Of a stretch of DNA of 64,000 nucleotides, positions 1-7,974 are shown piece after piece. Position 1 is the first letter of the stretch, and each line of letters starts with the position of its first letter. The notes beneath the pieces were generated by a model. It saw only the letters and a program-made list of their open reading frames with translations. It searched no databases and was not told where the DNA came from. The stretch covers positions 124,001-188,000 of the forward strand of contig JAAFKA010000001.1 of NCBI GenBank assembly GCA_013299115.1, written 5' to 3'. The DNA is from Cytophagales bacterium. Lineage in GTDB: Bacteria > Bacteroidota > Bacteroidia > Cytophagales > Thermoflexibacteraceae. The translations under genes were made by a program, and so were the position numbers.

Positions 1-2
1 GT

Positions 3-155
3 GAATTATTGTACAATATTGAGCATAACGTACATCACTTAGCAATTATAAAAATTGCAATGAAACAGGCTTTTCCCGAAGTCAAGACTGCCGAAAATTT
101 GGGTGTGGCTGCTTCTACTTTGGAATTTAAGGCAAAGCAAGCAACTAAAAATTAA
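3..155 (+). CDS. DinB-like family protein, 3' end only
   Basis: The frame is open from the left edge to TAA, so only the last 50 codons are in the window. The residues ELLYNIEHNVHHLAIIKIA contain the 'E..YN.EH..HH..ii' helix and histidine pair found near the C-terminus of DinB/YfiT-like four-helix-bundle proteins, where one of the His residues helps bind metal. The following 'FPEV...LGVAASTL' segment fits the usual tail of Bacteroidota members. The function of these proteins is mostly unknown; thiol transfer or stress response is typical of the superfamily. The assignment rests on a short tail and is moderate. The gene is followed by a large hairpin. Confidence 0.55.
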   Translation, partial: ELLYNIEHNVHHLAIIKIAMKQAFPEVKTAENLGVAASTLEFKAKQATKN

Positions 156-177
156 ATATTTTGGTATTAGCTTTTAT

Positions 178-276
178 ACGTTGGCAATGGCTTAAGCAGC
201 CCCGTCAGACCTTGACAAACGTATAAAAGGTACGATTGTCAAGGTCTGACGGGGCTGCCTAAGCCATTGCCAACGT
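178..276. repeat. Long hairpin, repeat family A (ACGTTGGCAATGG...CTTGACAA)
   Basis: Two 41-base arms (178-218 and 236-276) are reverse complements with a single mismatch and a 17-base loop. This is far longer than a terminator stem. Related sequences occur at 1982-2036, 30367-30407 and 34169-34269, so this is a dispersed palindromic repeat. It sits between two same-strand genes and could end or stabilise transcripts. Confidence 0.8.
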
Positions 277-310
277 ACTCAAACAGTTACAAAAATTCAC
301 AATTTCAAAT

Positions 311-721
311 ATGAAAAAAACAGGTTATTGGTTGAGTGTTATAGCTACTGCGGTTGTGCTAATTTGGATAGGTTTGTTCAAATTTACACCAACAGAGGCA
401 AAAGCTATAAAACCATTGGTAGAAAATCATTTTGCTATGGCTTGGCTATACCAAATTTTGTCGCAACAAGGAATTTCTAACCTCATTGGTATTGTCGAAA
501 TTGTTGTGGGAATTGGTTTGTTATTGTCTGCAAAGTTCAAAATTATTGGCAAATATGCAGCTTTGGGTTCAATAATCATCTTTGCAACTACGTTAAGTTT
601 TTTATTTACAACACCAAACGTATGGCGAATGATAGACGGATTTCCAATAACAGACTTTTTTATTATCAAAGACCTTGCTTTTTTAGGAATTTCGATAATG
701 GCTTGGGAGGAAAATAAGTAA
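311..721 (+). CDS. RclC/YkgB-like inner-membrane protein (DUF417 family)
   Basis: A 136-residue protein with four predicted membrane helices: about residues 7-24, 55-75, 80-100 and 115-132. The segments 'IGLFKFTPTEAKAIKPLVENH', 'TTPNVWR' and 'DGFPITDFFIIKDLAFLG' match the conserved blocks of the DUF417 family, which includes E. coli RclC (YkgB), a membrane protein of the reactive-chlorine response. It is shorter than E. coli RclC (about 197 residues), mainly in the loops. Its stop codon overlaps a downstream ATG (TAATG at 719-723), so the next gene may be translationally coupled. The biochemical role is unknown; only the family name is inferred. Confidence 0.75.
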   Translation: MKKTGYWLSVIATAVVLIWIGLFKFTPTEAKAIKPLVENHFAMAWLYQILSQQGISNLIGIVEIVVGIGLLLSAKFKIIGKYAALGSIIIFATTLSFLFTTPNVWRMIDGFPITDFFIIKDLAFLGISIMAWEENK

Positions 722-730
722 TGAAGTTCC

Positions 731-767
731 GTAAAGATGTCATCTTTTCGGAAAATGACATCTTTAC
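731..767. repeat. Hairpin of the AAAGATGTCATYTT repeat type at a gene start
   Basis: The arms GTAAAGATGTCATCTTTTC and the complementary GAAAATGACATCTTTAC form a near-perfect hairpin. The same core is the centre of the MITE-like elements at 18855, 43196 and 59130, and a degenerate version lies at 3846-3897. Here it lies between the coupled ATG at 721 and the more plausible start at 787. Confidence 0.7.
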
Positions 768-786
768 TACCAAAAATATAGAAATT

Positions 787-1461
787 ATGAAGTTTTTAAT
801 TTATTTAGTTTTGCTTTTTATTTTCTCGCAACAAGCTGTTTCACAAGTAATTAGGAAAGAGTTTTTGTTAAGTGATACAATAAATTTTGAGGGATTGCAA
901 GCCGAATTTGGGCAAAATAAAACCATTCCAAAGGAATTTGAAAAGCAAATTTTGTTGGCACTTTCGTTTTATGCTGAATTGCGAAATACAAAGATTGTGT
1001 TTAAAGTCAAAAATACATTAATTCCTTTGGCATCACGACCTACTTTTTGGAGTGTGTTTAAAAGGCGAAAAAATAGGACTTACAAAGTTACGATAAGTTC
1101 AAAAACCATTGCGTTTTTGACACCAATTTTACTTAAAAACTTGTCTTATAATGCACAAATTGGCGTTTTAGGACACGAAATAGCACATATTGCCGAATAT
1201 ATCAACAAAAATGCTTGGCAAATTATGGGTATGGGTTTTGGGCAATTATCGGGAAAATATATCGATAAATTTGAGTATGCAACAGATTTGCGTTGCATAG
1301 AACACGGTTTGGGTTATCAACTGCTGGCGTGGAGTGTGCAGGTGCGTGAGAAATTGCAAGTAAAAGAATGGAAAAATGTGTCGGCAAAATCAAGTTCAGA
1401 AAGGTATATGAACCCCGAAACCATAGAAAAATATATGAAGGAAAGTGAAAAGTATCAATGA
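787..1461 (+). CDS. Secreted zinc-metallopeptidase-like protein (HExxH)
   Basis: A 224-residue protein with an N-terminal signal peptide (hydrophobic residues 3-18, cleavage likely after AVSQ at about residue 20). Residues 129-135 read GHEIAHI, a classic HExxH zinc site. About 30 residues later 'FEYATD' (E163, D167) could supply the third zinc ligand, as in gluzincins of the M48 type. I chose ATG 787 because the signal peptide begins there. An in-frame ATG at 721 overlaps the previous stop but would add 22 residues encoded by a repeat hairpin. The substrate is unknown. It probably acts in the periplasm and may be co-transcribed with the RclC-like gene. Confidence 0.65.
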   Translation: MKFLIYLVLLFIFSQQAVSQVIRKEFLLSDTINFEGLQAEFGQNKTIPKEFEKQILLALSFYAELRNTKIVFKVKNTLIPLASRPTFWSVFKRRKNRTYKVTISSKTIAFLTPILLKNLSYNAQIGVLGHEIAHIAEYINKNAWQIMGMGFGQLSGKYIDKFEYATDLRCIEHGLGYQLLAWSVQVREKLQVKEWKNVSAKSSSERYMNPETIEKYMKESEKYQ

Positions 1462-1474
1462 GTTGTAACAAAAA

Positions 1475-1497
1475 TTCCCCCTTCGGGGGTTAGGGGG
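1475..1497 (+). terminator. GC-rich stem-loop after metallopeptidase gene
   Basis: CCCCCTTCGGGGG is a perfect 5-bp G/C stem with a TTC loop, 14 bases after the stop codon. Most of the following bases are G rather than T, so termination may be weak or factor-dependent. Confidence 0.45.
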
Positions 1498-1514
1498 CTT
1501 AACCAAATAAAATT

Positions 1515-1970
1515 ATGAAATCAGCAAAATTAATAATCATTTATGGACTTATTTTAAGTCTATTTGTTGCTTGTAGCAGCGAAGTTATTGCACCACAAGC
1601 ACCACAAACCGCGGATTTAACCACTCGCAAAGGCGTAATTGTGAAAACAGGTGTTATTTCTGGTCGTCAAGGTGAAACCGCGAGTGGCACTGTCTATGTA
1701 AAAAAAGACGAAAAAGGCTTTTATGTAGAATTTGCTTCTGATTTTAAAGTCCAAGATGGTCCCGATTTGCGAGTTTACTTGTCCGCAGTTGAAGAAGGTA
1801 GCGGGGTGGCTACACAGGCAGAATTAGCTGCTTTTAAAGGAAGTGGTGCTTCTATTTATGAAGTTGCACCGAGTTTTGTGGCTACTGCTGCGGATTTGGC
1901 GAAATATTCTTTTGTGGTGATACATTGCAAAAAATATACGCATACATTTGGGGCTGCAAAATTGCAATAA
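1515..1970 (+). CDS. DM13-domain lipoprotein
   Basis: A 151-residue protein. The signal peptide ends in the lipobox LFVAC (Cys 20), so it is lipid-anchored. The rest is one DM13 domain: 'GRQGETASGTVYV', 'FKVQDGPDLRVYLS' and the C-terminal 'YSFVVIHCKKYTHTFGAAKL', where the conserved Cys (the proposed redox residue of DM13) is present. DM13 is thought to act in electron transfer or redox reactions at the cell surface, but no bacterial member has a firmly assigned reaction. It follows a stem-loop and is followed by a family-A repeat, so it is probably transcribed alone. Confidence 0.8.
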   Translation: MKSAKLIIIYGLILSLFVACSSEVIAPQAPQTADLTTRKGVIVKTGVISGRQGETASGTVYVKKDEKGFYVEFASDFKVQDGPDLRVYLSAVEEGSGVATQAELAAFKGSGASIYEVAPSFVATAADLAKYSFVVIHCKKYTHTFGAAKLQ

Positions 1971-1981
1971 TTTTAATTTGC

Positions 1982-2036
1982 TACGTTGGCAATGGTGCTT
2001 TTCGCACGGGACTGCCTAAGTCTTGACAAGCGTAGT
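1982..2036. repeat. Degenerate repeat family A copy
   Basis: It begins ACGTTGGCAATGGTGCTTTTCGCAC and ends CTTGACAAGCGTAG. It shares its ends with the family-A hairpin at 178-276, but the arms are shorter and the centre differs. It contains a nested GTGC...GCAC stem. Confidence 0.6.
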
Positions 2037-2076
2037 AAAAAATGGTAATCTCGTATGTTAAAAAGAACATTAGACG

Positions 2077-2664
2077 ATGAGTAAACACAGAATAATTGAA
2101 TACATAGAAAAATTTGTGAAACTGACAGACGAAGAGAGTCTATTTTTTATTTCTTATTTCAAAGAATCCAAGATTAAAAAAAGGCAATTTATTGTTCAGC
2201 CAGATTTCACAGCCAAGTACAGAAATTATGTTTTGAAAGGAGCTTTTAGGGCTTATGTTGTGGCAGATGAAGGGCAAGACCACACCATAAGTTTTGCGAT
2301 TGACGATTGGTGGATTACAGATTACAACAGTTATATTTTTCAACAACCAGCAACAATGTTTGTTGTTGCTTTGGAAGATAGCACTATTTTGCAGCTTGAT
2401 TATGACAAAGAACAGGAATTAAAAAGGTCAAATCACAAGTTTGAAACTGTTTTTAGAGTTATGGCAGAACGTGGACTTGCCTTTCACCAACGTAGAATTA
2501 TATCGAATTTAACCCAGACAGCAGAAGAACGGTATATTAATTTTGTTGATAGATATCCGCAAATTGTGCAGCGAATACCACAATATGCTTTGGCTTCGTA
2601 TTTGGGTATGACAACAGAATTCCTATCAAGAATACGAAATAAAAGGGTTTCAAAGAAAAGTTGA
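2077..2664 (+). CDS. Crp/Fnr-family transcriptional regulator
   Basis: A 195-residue protein. Residues ~20-115 form a cyclic-nucleotide-binding-like beta-roll ('KKRQFIVQP...YVLKGAFRAYVV...TISFAIDDWW'). A dimerisation helix spans ~120-150. The C-terminal helix-turn-helix is 'IPQYALASYLGMTTEFLSRIRN' at about residues 168-189. The effector-binding arginine/glutamate pair of true Crp is not evident, as is usual for the many Bacteroidota Crp-like regulators, so the signal is unknown. The AhpD-like gene lies 104 bases downstream on the same strand and is a plausible target. Confidence 0.85.
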   Translation: MSKHRIIEYIEKFVKLTDEESLFFISYFKESKIKKRQFIVQPDFTAKYRNYVLKGAFRAYVVADEGQDHTISFAIDDWWITDYNSYIFQQPATMFVVALEDSTILQLDYDKEQELKRSNHKFETVFRVMAERGLAFHQRRIISNLTQTAEERYINFVDRYPQIVQRIPQYALASYLGMTTEFLSRIRNKRVSKKS

Positions 2665-2768
2665 ACTACATCAACCGAATTTCCTAAACTACATCATTTT
2701 TAAACTTTATAAGTTGTTGCACCTTTGTATTGTAAATAATTGATAAACAGTATTAAATACAAATCAAA

Positions 2769-3122
2769 ATGACAACGACAGAAAAAAGAACTTTTACAGT
2801 TCCAACAAGAGCAGAAGTATCTGCAAATAATCAAGGTATTTTTGATAATATTCAAAAAGGCTTAGGTTTTGTTCCAAATCTTTATGCGTATTTCGCTAAA
2901 AATGAAACAGCATTGGGTGATTACTTGACTTTGCAAAATCGCAAAAGCACATTAAAAGCGAAGGAAAGAAAGGTTATTAATTTGGTAACAAGCCAAATTA
3001 ATGGTTGTCGCTATTGCCAATCTGCCCACACTGTTTTAGGCAAAATGAATGATTTTACAGACAAACAAGTTTTAGAAATTCGTAAAGGCACTGCAACTTT
3101 TGATTTTGTTTATCAGAACTAA
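2769..3122 (+). CDS. Carboxymuconolactone decarboxylase/AhpD-like protein, C-terminally truncated
   Basis: A 117-residue protein. Residues 80-87 (CRYCQSAH) carry the CxxC...H redox motif of the AhpD/CMD family, preceded by the typical 'LKAKERKVINLVTSQINGC'. Such proteins reduce peroxides or relay thiols using the two cysteines. Close family members run on for roughly 60 more residues after the 'EIRKGT..FD' segment. Here the frame ends eight codons later, right where a hairpin (3114-3133) begins, so the 3' end seems to have been lost. The catalytic motif is intact. Activity is uncertain because the missing helices help form the oligomer. Confidence 0.7.
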   Translation: MTTTEKRTFTVPTRAEVSANNQGIFDNIQKGLGFVPNLYAYFAKNETALGDYLTLQNRKSTLKAKERKVINLVTSQINGCRYCQSAHTVLGKMNDFTDKQVLEIRKGTATFDFVYQN

Positions 3123-3133
3123 CATTAGTTCTG
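3114..3133. repeat. CAGAACTAACATTAGTTCTG palindrome
   Basis: A 20-base palindrome with 8-bp arms overlaps the last three codons and the stop of the AhpD-like gene. Its sequence matches the arms of longer hairpins at 19022-19055 and, more loosely, 58662-58695. It may serve as the terminator of the shortened gene. Confidence 0.6.
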
Positions 3134-3164
3134 GGCAGTGCTTAATTAAGTTTTCGTAGTTGTT

Positions 3165-3785
3165 TTAGGTCAATTCAATAAAATTTTGTAATATTTTTTG
3201 CCCGACTGCCCCACTTTTTTCAGGGTGAAACTGTGCAGCATAAAAATTGTCTTTTTGCAAAGCAGCACTAAACGGCAAAATATAATCTGTGGTGGCTGTG
3301 GTGTATGTACCTAACTCCACAAAAAAACTATGCACAAAATACACATAATCAGTTAGTTGCAAACCTTTAAACAAAATATTGTCAGCATTTCTTAGCTTTG
3401 CAAAATCATTCCAACCCACGTGAGGTATTTTTTGTTGGGCTGTTTTGTCGGCAGGTTGTGGTTGCGAATGAAAACTCAATACTTGCTGGTCGAAAATATC
3501 CAAACAAGTTGTGTTGCCTTCTGCCGAATGTTTGCAGAGGAGTTGCATACCCAAACAAATGCCCAAAACAGGTTGTTTCAGTTGCTTGATAGTTTGGTCT
3601 AATCCTGTTTGGCGGAGGTGTTGCATGGTACTCGAAGCCTCGCCTACACCGGGGAAAATTACCTTGTCCGCAGCCAAAATTTCGTCTGTTTGGTCGGTCA
3701 GAAAAGGTTCTATACCTATTCTTTGGAGAGCAAAAGCCACTGAACTTACATTGCCCGCATTGTATTTGATAATGACAACTTGCAT
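3165..3785 (-). CDS. hisH: Imidazole glycerol phosphate synthase subunit HisH (glutamine amidotransferase)
   Basis: A 206-residue class-I glutamine amidotransferase. The nucleophile is Cys77 in GICLGMQLL; the triad is completed by His187 and Glu189 in QFHPEKSG. The N-terminal 'YNAGNVSSV' and 'IPHVGWN' are HisH-specific. HisH releases ammonia from glutamine for HisF, which uses it to form imidazole-glycerol phosphate and AICAR in histidine biosynthesis. The length is normal. No other his gene is adjacent, so the pathway is dispersed here. A probable reverse-strand promoter lies at 3809-3838. Confidence 0.95.
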   Translation of the reverse strand: MQVVIIKYNAGNVSSVAFALQRIGIEPFLTDQTDEILAADKVIFPGVGEASSTMQHLRQTGLDQTIKQLKQPVLGICLGMQLLCKHSAEGNTTCLDIFDQQVLSFHSQPQPADKTAQQKIPHVGWNDFAKLRNADNILFKGLQLTDYVYFVHSFFVELGTYTTATTDYILPFSAALQKDNFYAAQFHPEKSGAVGQKILQNFIELT

Positions 3786-3808
3786 AGAATAAATTGCGTG
3801 TGAAAATA

Positions 3809-3838
3809 CAAAGATATGAAAAACTGTTTGTTATCAAA
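3809..3838 (-). promoter_or_regulatory. Bacteroidota-type promoter for hisH
   Basis: On the minus strand TATCTTTG (3816-3809) matches the -7 consensus TAnnTTTG. A TTTG (3838-3835) lies 18 bases upstream, close to the usual 19-21. The start site would fall about 16 bases before the hisH ATG. The site overlaps the first codons of the opposite-strand gene. Confidence 0.5.
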
Positions 3839-4979
3839 AGGAGTTCGTAAAGATGACATCTTGCGAGTTGTCGCACCATTGAAAGATGTTATCTTTGCCC
3901 TACGTATCACCTCTTGTTGCATTACTATTTTGCTTTTCGGTTGCCAGCAAGACACCTTTCAGCAAACCAAAGCCTTGTTTAAAGGCGGCAAAATGAATTG
4001 GATTTTGACCCAACCCGCAATTTTGGCTACGAATTTTGTGCAGCAACCTCTTGGAAACGACAGCCTTAGACAAGCTAATGCTCTCGTTAGCAAGCAATTA
4101 CAAAACTGCTGTGGCGTGTATGTGGTGCAGGTAAAATTTGCTAATCTGGATACAGCAACCTACTGTTTTGTTCTCGATACAGGTTCTCCTACGGTTATTT
4201 CTTCGGCTTTGGCTCGGCGTTTGGGCTTGACTGTGGAGTGGATTTATGAAGATGCTATGTATAAAAGCTACCCTCGTTTGGGTGTTACTACTATCAAAAA
4301 TTTGCAACTGCCAATCAAAAGACTCATAGAAAAAAAAGGAGTAAAAGATAAAAAAAAGGAGCAAGATAGTTTGCAATGGATTGATTTTGAGGAGATTGGC
4401 ACTGTGATAGATAGTTTTCCTCCACATAGTTTTTTGGCAGGTTATGACGGGGTAATAGGGGCAAATGTGATGCAATCTACTTGTTGGCTTTTTGACGGCA
4501 AACAAAAACAAGTGCAACTACTCGACCCAACTTCGGCTGCAAAACAGAAGCAAAGCCACCAAAAAGTTCCATTTTTTCGCAATATTTACAGAGTACCCAA
4601 ATTTCATGCTTTTGTAAATCAATACGAAACGAAACAAGTTTTTCATCTCAGTACAGGTTTTGGGGGAGGTGTAAAGCTGCCTTTGTTCGAAAAAAAAAGA
4701 CTACCCACGATAGGCATAGACACTTTGCAATTTTTGCCCAAAGAAGAATTTGCAATTTGCAAAACGAATTACATCATTGGTAAAGAGATGCAAGGAAATC
4801 CATCAATACTTGTTTTTCAAGGTTTTGAGTTTAAAATAAGCAATTTTTCTACAAAAAACGTGCAAGGTATATTGAGTTTGGGCAGAAGTTGGCAAGTAGG
4901 CAATCAGGTGTTGCAAAACTATAGTTTGCTTATTGATTGGCAAGAAAAGTATTTGTATTGGAAAGATATTCCACACTGA
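3816..4979 (+). CDS. Retropepsin-like aspartyl-protease-fold lipoprotein
   Basis: A 387-residue protein if the ATG at 3816 is used. A lipobox LLFGC (Cys43) follows the hydrophobic stretch 'ALRITSCCITILLFG'. The pepsin-type motif is D121-T-G ('FVLDTGSPTVISS'). The later 'DGVIGANVM' and the C-terminal 'GILSLGRSW' and 'LLIDWQEKYLYW' are typical of single-domain bacterial retropepsin-like proteins. The N-terminus is odd: codons 8-27 are encoded by a degenerate repeat hairpin, which also creates a good promoter (3868-3897). A TTG at 3879 would give a near-ideal 21-residue lipoprotein signal peptide starting MKDVIFALR, so the true start may be there. Substrate unknown. Confidence 0.65.
   Translation: MKNCLLSKGVRKDDILRVVAPLKDVIFALRITSCCITILLFGCQQDTFQQTKALFKGGKMNWILTQPAILATNFVQQPLGNDSLRQANALVSKQLQNCCGVYVVQVKFANLDTATYCFVLDTGSPTVISSALARRLGLTVEWIYEDAMYKSYPRLGVTTIKNLQLPIKRLIEKKGVKDKKKEQDSLQWIDFEEIGTVIDSFPPHSFLAGYDGVIGANVMQSTCWLFDGKQKQVQLLDPTSAAKQKQSHQKVPFFRNIYRVPKFHAFVNQYETKQVFHLSTGFGGGVKLPLFEKKRLPTIGIDTLQFLPKEEFAICKTNYIIGKEMQGNPSILVFQGFEFKISNFSTKNVQGILSLGRSWQVGNQVLQNYSLLIDWQEKYLYWKDIPH
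3868..3897 (+). promoter_or_regulatory. Bacteroidota-type promoter inside the 5' end of the aspartyl-protease-like gene
   Basis: TTG (3868-3870), 19 bases, then TATCTTTG (3890-3897) fits the consensus well. The predicted start site (~3903) lies after both candidate start codons. Either the motif is a by-product of the embedded hairpin or the true start is downstream, which would remove the lipoprotein signal. Confidence 0.35.
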
Positions 4980-5093
4980 TTATTTTAAATAAAATATTAG
5001 ATTTTTTGCGAAAGTACCTATTGGGCACTCGAGGACACCTAATTAGGTATATTTTAGGTGCTAAAAAGGTTTTCTCAGGAAGTTTAGTGTTTC

Positions 5094-5903
5094 CTATTGG
5101 GTACGAAAAGCCTCAATAGCTGCTCTTACTTGTCCGTATTGATTGAGAAGGATGGTGGCTTGCTGTTCAGAAATTTGCAACTCTTCTATCAACATTCTTA
5201 CACCTCTTTCAATCAATTTATGGTTAGTGAGTTGCATATTCACCATTTTATTGCCTTTTACCTTGCCTAATTGTATCATCAGCGTAGTAGAAATCATGTT
5301 AAGTACCATTTTTTGGGCTGTTCCAGCTTTCATTCGTGTACTACCAGTGACGAATTCTGCACCCACTATGACCTCCACAGGATAAGCTGTAACGGCTGCT
5401 AAGGGTGAGTTGGGATTACAGACAATACAGCCCGTGGTCAATCCCTCCGCTTTGGCTTGAGTTATTCCACCAATGACATAAGGAGTTTTGCCCGATGCAG
5501 CAATACCTATCACCGAGTCGATGGACGTAGGTTGATAAGGTTGTAAGTCCTGCCACGCTTGGGTAAGGTGGTCTTCTGCAAACTCCACAGCCTTGCGAAT
5601 AGCCGAGTCGCCACCTGCTATTAAACCGATAACTACCTCAGGTGACACACCAAAAGTAGGTGGACACTCAGAAGCATCTACAACGCCCAATCTGCCACTG
5701 GTGCCTGCTCCTATGTAAAATAACCTGCCTCCTTGTTTCATTTTTGGGGCTATCTGCTGCACCAATCTCTCGATGGCGGGCAAGGCTTTTTGTACTTGAT
5801 GGGCTACGGTTTGGTCTTCGGCATTGATAGCTGCCAATAAGCTATCAATAGGCATCTTTTCTAAATCTTGATAGGCAGAAGACGTTTCGGTAATATTTAG
5901 CAT
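5094..5903 (-). CDS. murQ: N-acetylmuramic acid 6-phosphate etherase
   Basis: A 269-residue SIS-domain enzyme. Residues 63-85 hold the signature 'YIGAGTSGRLGVVDASECPP', with the proposed catalytic Glu79; 'GSTRMKAGTAQKM' is the second phosphosugar-binding loop. MurQ cleaves the lactyl ether of MurNAc-6-phosphate to give GlcNAc-6-phosphate and D-lactate during peptidoglycan recycling. The protein is somewhat shorter at the C-terminus than the ~300-residue E. coli enzyme, as in many Bacteroidota homologues. It converges with the aspartyl-protease-like gene and has no recycling gene next to it. Confidence 0.95.
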   Translation of the reverse strand: MLNITETSSAYQDLEKMPIDSLLAAINAEDQTVAHQVQKALPAIERLVQQIAPKMKQGGRLFYIGAGTSGRLGVVDASECPPTFGVSPEVVIGLIAGGDSAIRKAVEFAEDHLTQAWQDLQPYQPTSIDSVIGIAASGKTPYVIGGITQAKAEGLTTGCIVCNPNSPLAAVTAYPVEVIVGAEFVTGSTRMKAGTAQKMVLNMISTTLMIQLGKVKGNKMVNMQLTNHKLIERGVRMLIEELQISEQQATILLNQYGQVRAAIEAFRTQ

Positions 5904-6039
5904 AGCTTATGATAATTAGGGTAGTAGGCAATAATAAAAAATTATTTTAATTCCCATCTTTTAATAAGTCCTCTTACAAAGTTATTAAATTATTTTGTAA
6001 ATTATTCACAAACTCTATTTTTTTATGCCCAAGTTTTGC

Positions 6040-6047
6040 TACCTTTG
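6040..6047 (+). promoter_or_regulatory. TACCTTTG -7 element just before methyltransferase start
   Basis: An exact TAnnTTTG match lies only eight bases before ATG 6055. The upstream -33 position holds only TTTT. If used, the mRNA would be almost leaderless. Confidence 0.35.
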
Positions 6048-6054
6048 CCATGTC

Positions 6055-6819
6055 ATGGATTCTATTTACTACAAAGAATATTACCACTTAGAACGTAAAA
6101 ATTGGTGGTTTAAGGTAAGAAGTAATATTTTGCAGCAACGTATAGCCCAATTATTACCTCAACTTAACACCAACACTGTACTCAATGTTGGAGTGGCTAC
6201 GGGAGCTACTTCTGAAATGTTGGCTACCTTTGGGCAGGTCATGTCTATAGAGTACGATAAAGAATGTTTTGAATTTACCAAATCTATTCTCAAAAGCCCT
6301 ATTCTCAACGGCTCTATTTTGGAACTCCCTTTTGAGGAAGCCCAATACGATTTGGTTTGTGCTTTTGATGTGATAGAACACGTGGAAGACGACCTGTTGG
6401 CTGTCAATGAAATGAAAAGAGTCTGCAAAAAAGGCGGCTTGGTGGCTGTAACAGTGCCAGCTTTTATGAGTCTTTGGGGACAACATGATGTGGTAAATCA
6501 CCATTTTCGGCGTTATAAGTTGCAACAAGTCGTTAGATTATTTGAGCAAGGTGCAAAAGGCAAACTTTTATATAAAACTTACTTCAATTCTTTGCTTTTC
6601 CCACCCATTTTTGCCTTCAGAAACCTGATGCGAATTTTTCCCACCAATTTATTCCGTAACGAGGCAAAAGGCTCTGGGTCAGACCACAGCATTATAGCCG
6701 AAACAAGCCCTATCAACCAAGTATTAGAAAATATATTTGATACAGAAAGAAAACTGCTCAACAAAGGATGGACTTTCCCCGCAGGGGTTTCTGCTTTATT
6801 AGTTTGGCAAAAAGAATAG
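6055..6819 (+). CDS. Class I SAM-dependent methyltransferase
   Basis: A 254-residue protein. Motif I is 'VLNVGVATGATSEML' (residues ~42-56), followed by an acidic strand end 'MSIEYDKE' and the post-motif 'VCAFDVIEHVEDD', then 'GGLVAVTVPAF'. It belongs to the UbiE/SmtA-like Methyltransf_11 group. The C-terminal third ('HHFRRYKLQQVVRLFEQG...KTYFNSLLFPPIF') resembles methyltransferases often found with glycan or lipid modification genes, but the substrate is not evident. An in-frame ATG at 6025 would add ten residues. I prefer 6055 because the -7 promoter element lies between the two. Confidence 0.8.
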   Translation: MDSIYYKEYYHLERKNWWFKVRSNILQQRIAQLLPQLNTNTVLNVGVATGATSEMLATFGQVMSIEYDKECFEFTKSILKSPILNGSILELPFEEAQYDLVCAFDVIEHVEDDLLAVNEMKRVCKKGGLVAVTVPAFMSLWGQHDVVNHHFRRYKLQQVVRLFEQGAKGKLLYKTYFNSLLFPPIFAFRNLMRIFPTNLFRNEAKGSGSDHSIIAETSPINQVLENIFDTERKLLNKGWTFPAGVSALLVWQKE

Positions 6820-7053
6820 TTGATATAATAATGATGCAGATACTCCAAAAGAGTGGAAAAACTTTCCTTGTTCTATCTGTTGAGTTATAGCCGTCATAAA
6901 ACTTTTAGTTTTCTACGTTGGAGTTTGCAACTTATATTTTTAAACAAAAATACAAAATAAATTGTTTTTTTGAAAATTGAAACAAAAAGCCTTGCACTGT
7001 TTGTTGTTACTTGTGTTTATTCAATACAATTTGTAACTAATAAACATTTATAA

Positions 7054-7455
<402 letters not shown>

Positions 7456-7554
7456 GTTTGTTTTAGTCATAGAAATTAGTCGCGCAGTGTAGAGTTATGC
7501 AGTCGTTTAGGCTACTCCTTCATCAATCAAACCTATTCTGGCTTTTGCCACTCA

Positions 7555-7959
7555 TCAATCCAAAAACCTACTTTTCAGTTCAGGGGTGGGCATTCGGCAA
7601 CTTTCTGTTTTGCCAAACCACCGATAACGGTTGCGAGCAATAAGGTCATAGATAAAGTTGCGAATAAAATGCGGAACAATAATGAAGGCATACAATACTT
7701 GCCACCAACCTCCCAATATTTTGGCTACACGAAGGGCTGCGGTAGATTTTTGGTAGAGTTTTCCGTTTGAGTAGAGCAAAAATGAGTTGAATTGCTTAGT
7801 GTCTAAGTGGTGTGTTTGCAGCAACTGTTGCCCAAAATTGGACTGCAAAGAGGCAAAATAGAAGTGAAATTTGGGGTTGGGGTCGTGGTCTATCACAAAA
7901 TTGACTGCCCCATTGCAAAGGTTGCAAACTCCATCGAAAACTATAATATGATTCTGCAC
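7555..7959 (-). CDS. DCC-family thiol-disulfide oxidoreductase-like protein (DUF393)
   Basis: A 134-residue protein. The family-defining 'FDGVCNLCNGAVNF' lies at residues 8-21 with the CxxC pair C12/C15. The conserved 'ASLQS..GQQLL' and 'STAALRVAKILGGWW' follow, and the C-terminal 'IYDLIARNRYRWFGK' is typical. DCC proteins are predicted thioredoxin-fold redox proteins whose substrates are unknown. The gene lies 15 bases downstream of the XRE regulator on the same strand, so the two are probably co-transcribed. Confidence 0.88.
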   Translation of the reverse strand: MQNHIIVFDGVCNLCNGAVNFVIDHDPNPKFHFYFASLQSNFGQQLLQTHHLDTKQFNSFLLYSNGKLYQKSTAALRVAKILGGWWQVLYAFIIVPHFIRNFIYDLIARNRYRWFGKTESCRMPTPELKSRFLD

Positions 7960-7974
7960 AATTAATGAATTAGG

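Noticed and set aside
3406-3879. A 157-residue frame antisense-shifted over hisH
   Set aside because: It overlaps hisH on the same strand in another frame, has no recognisable domain, and hisH is certain.
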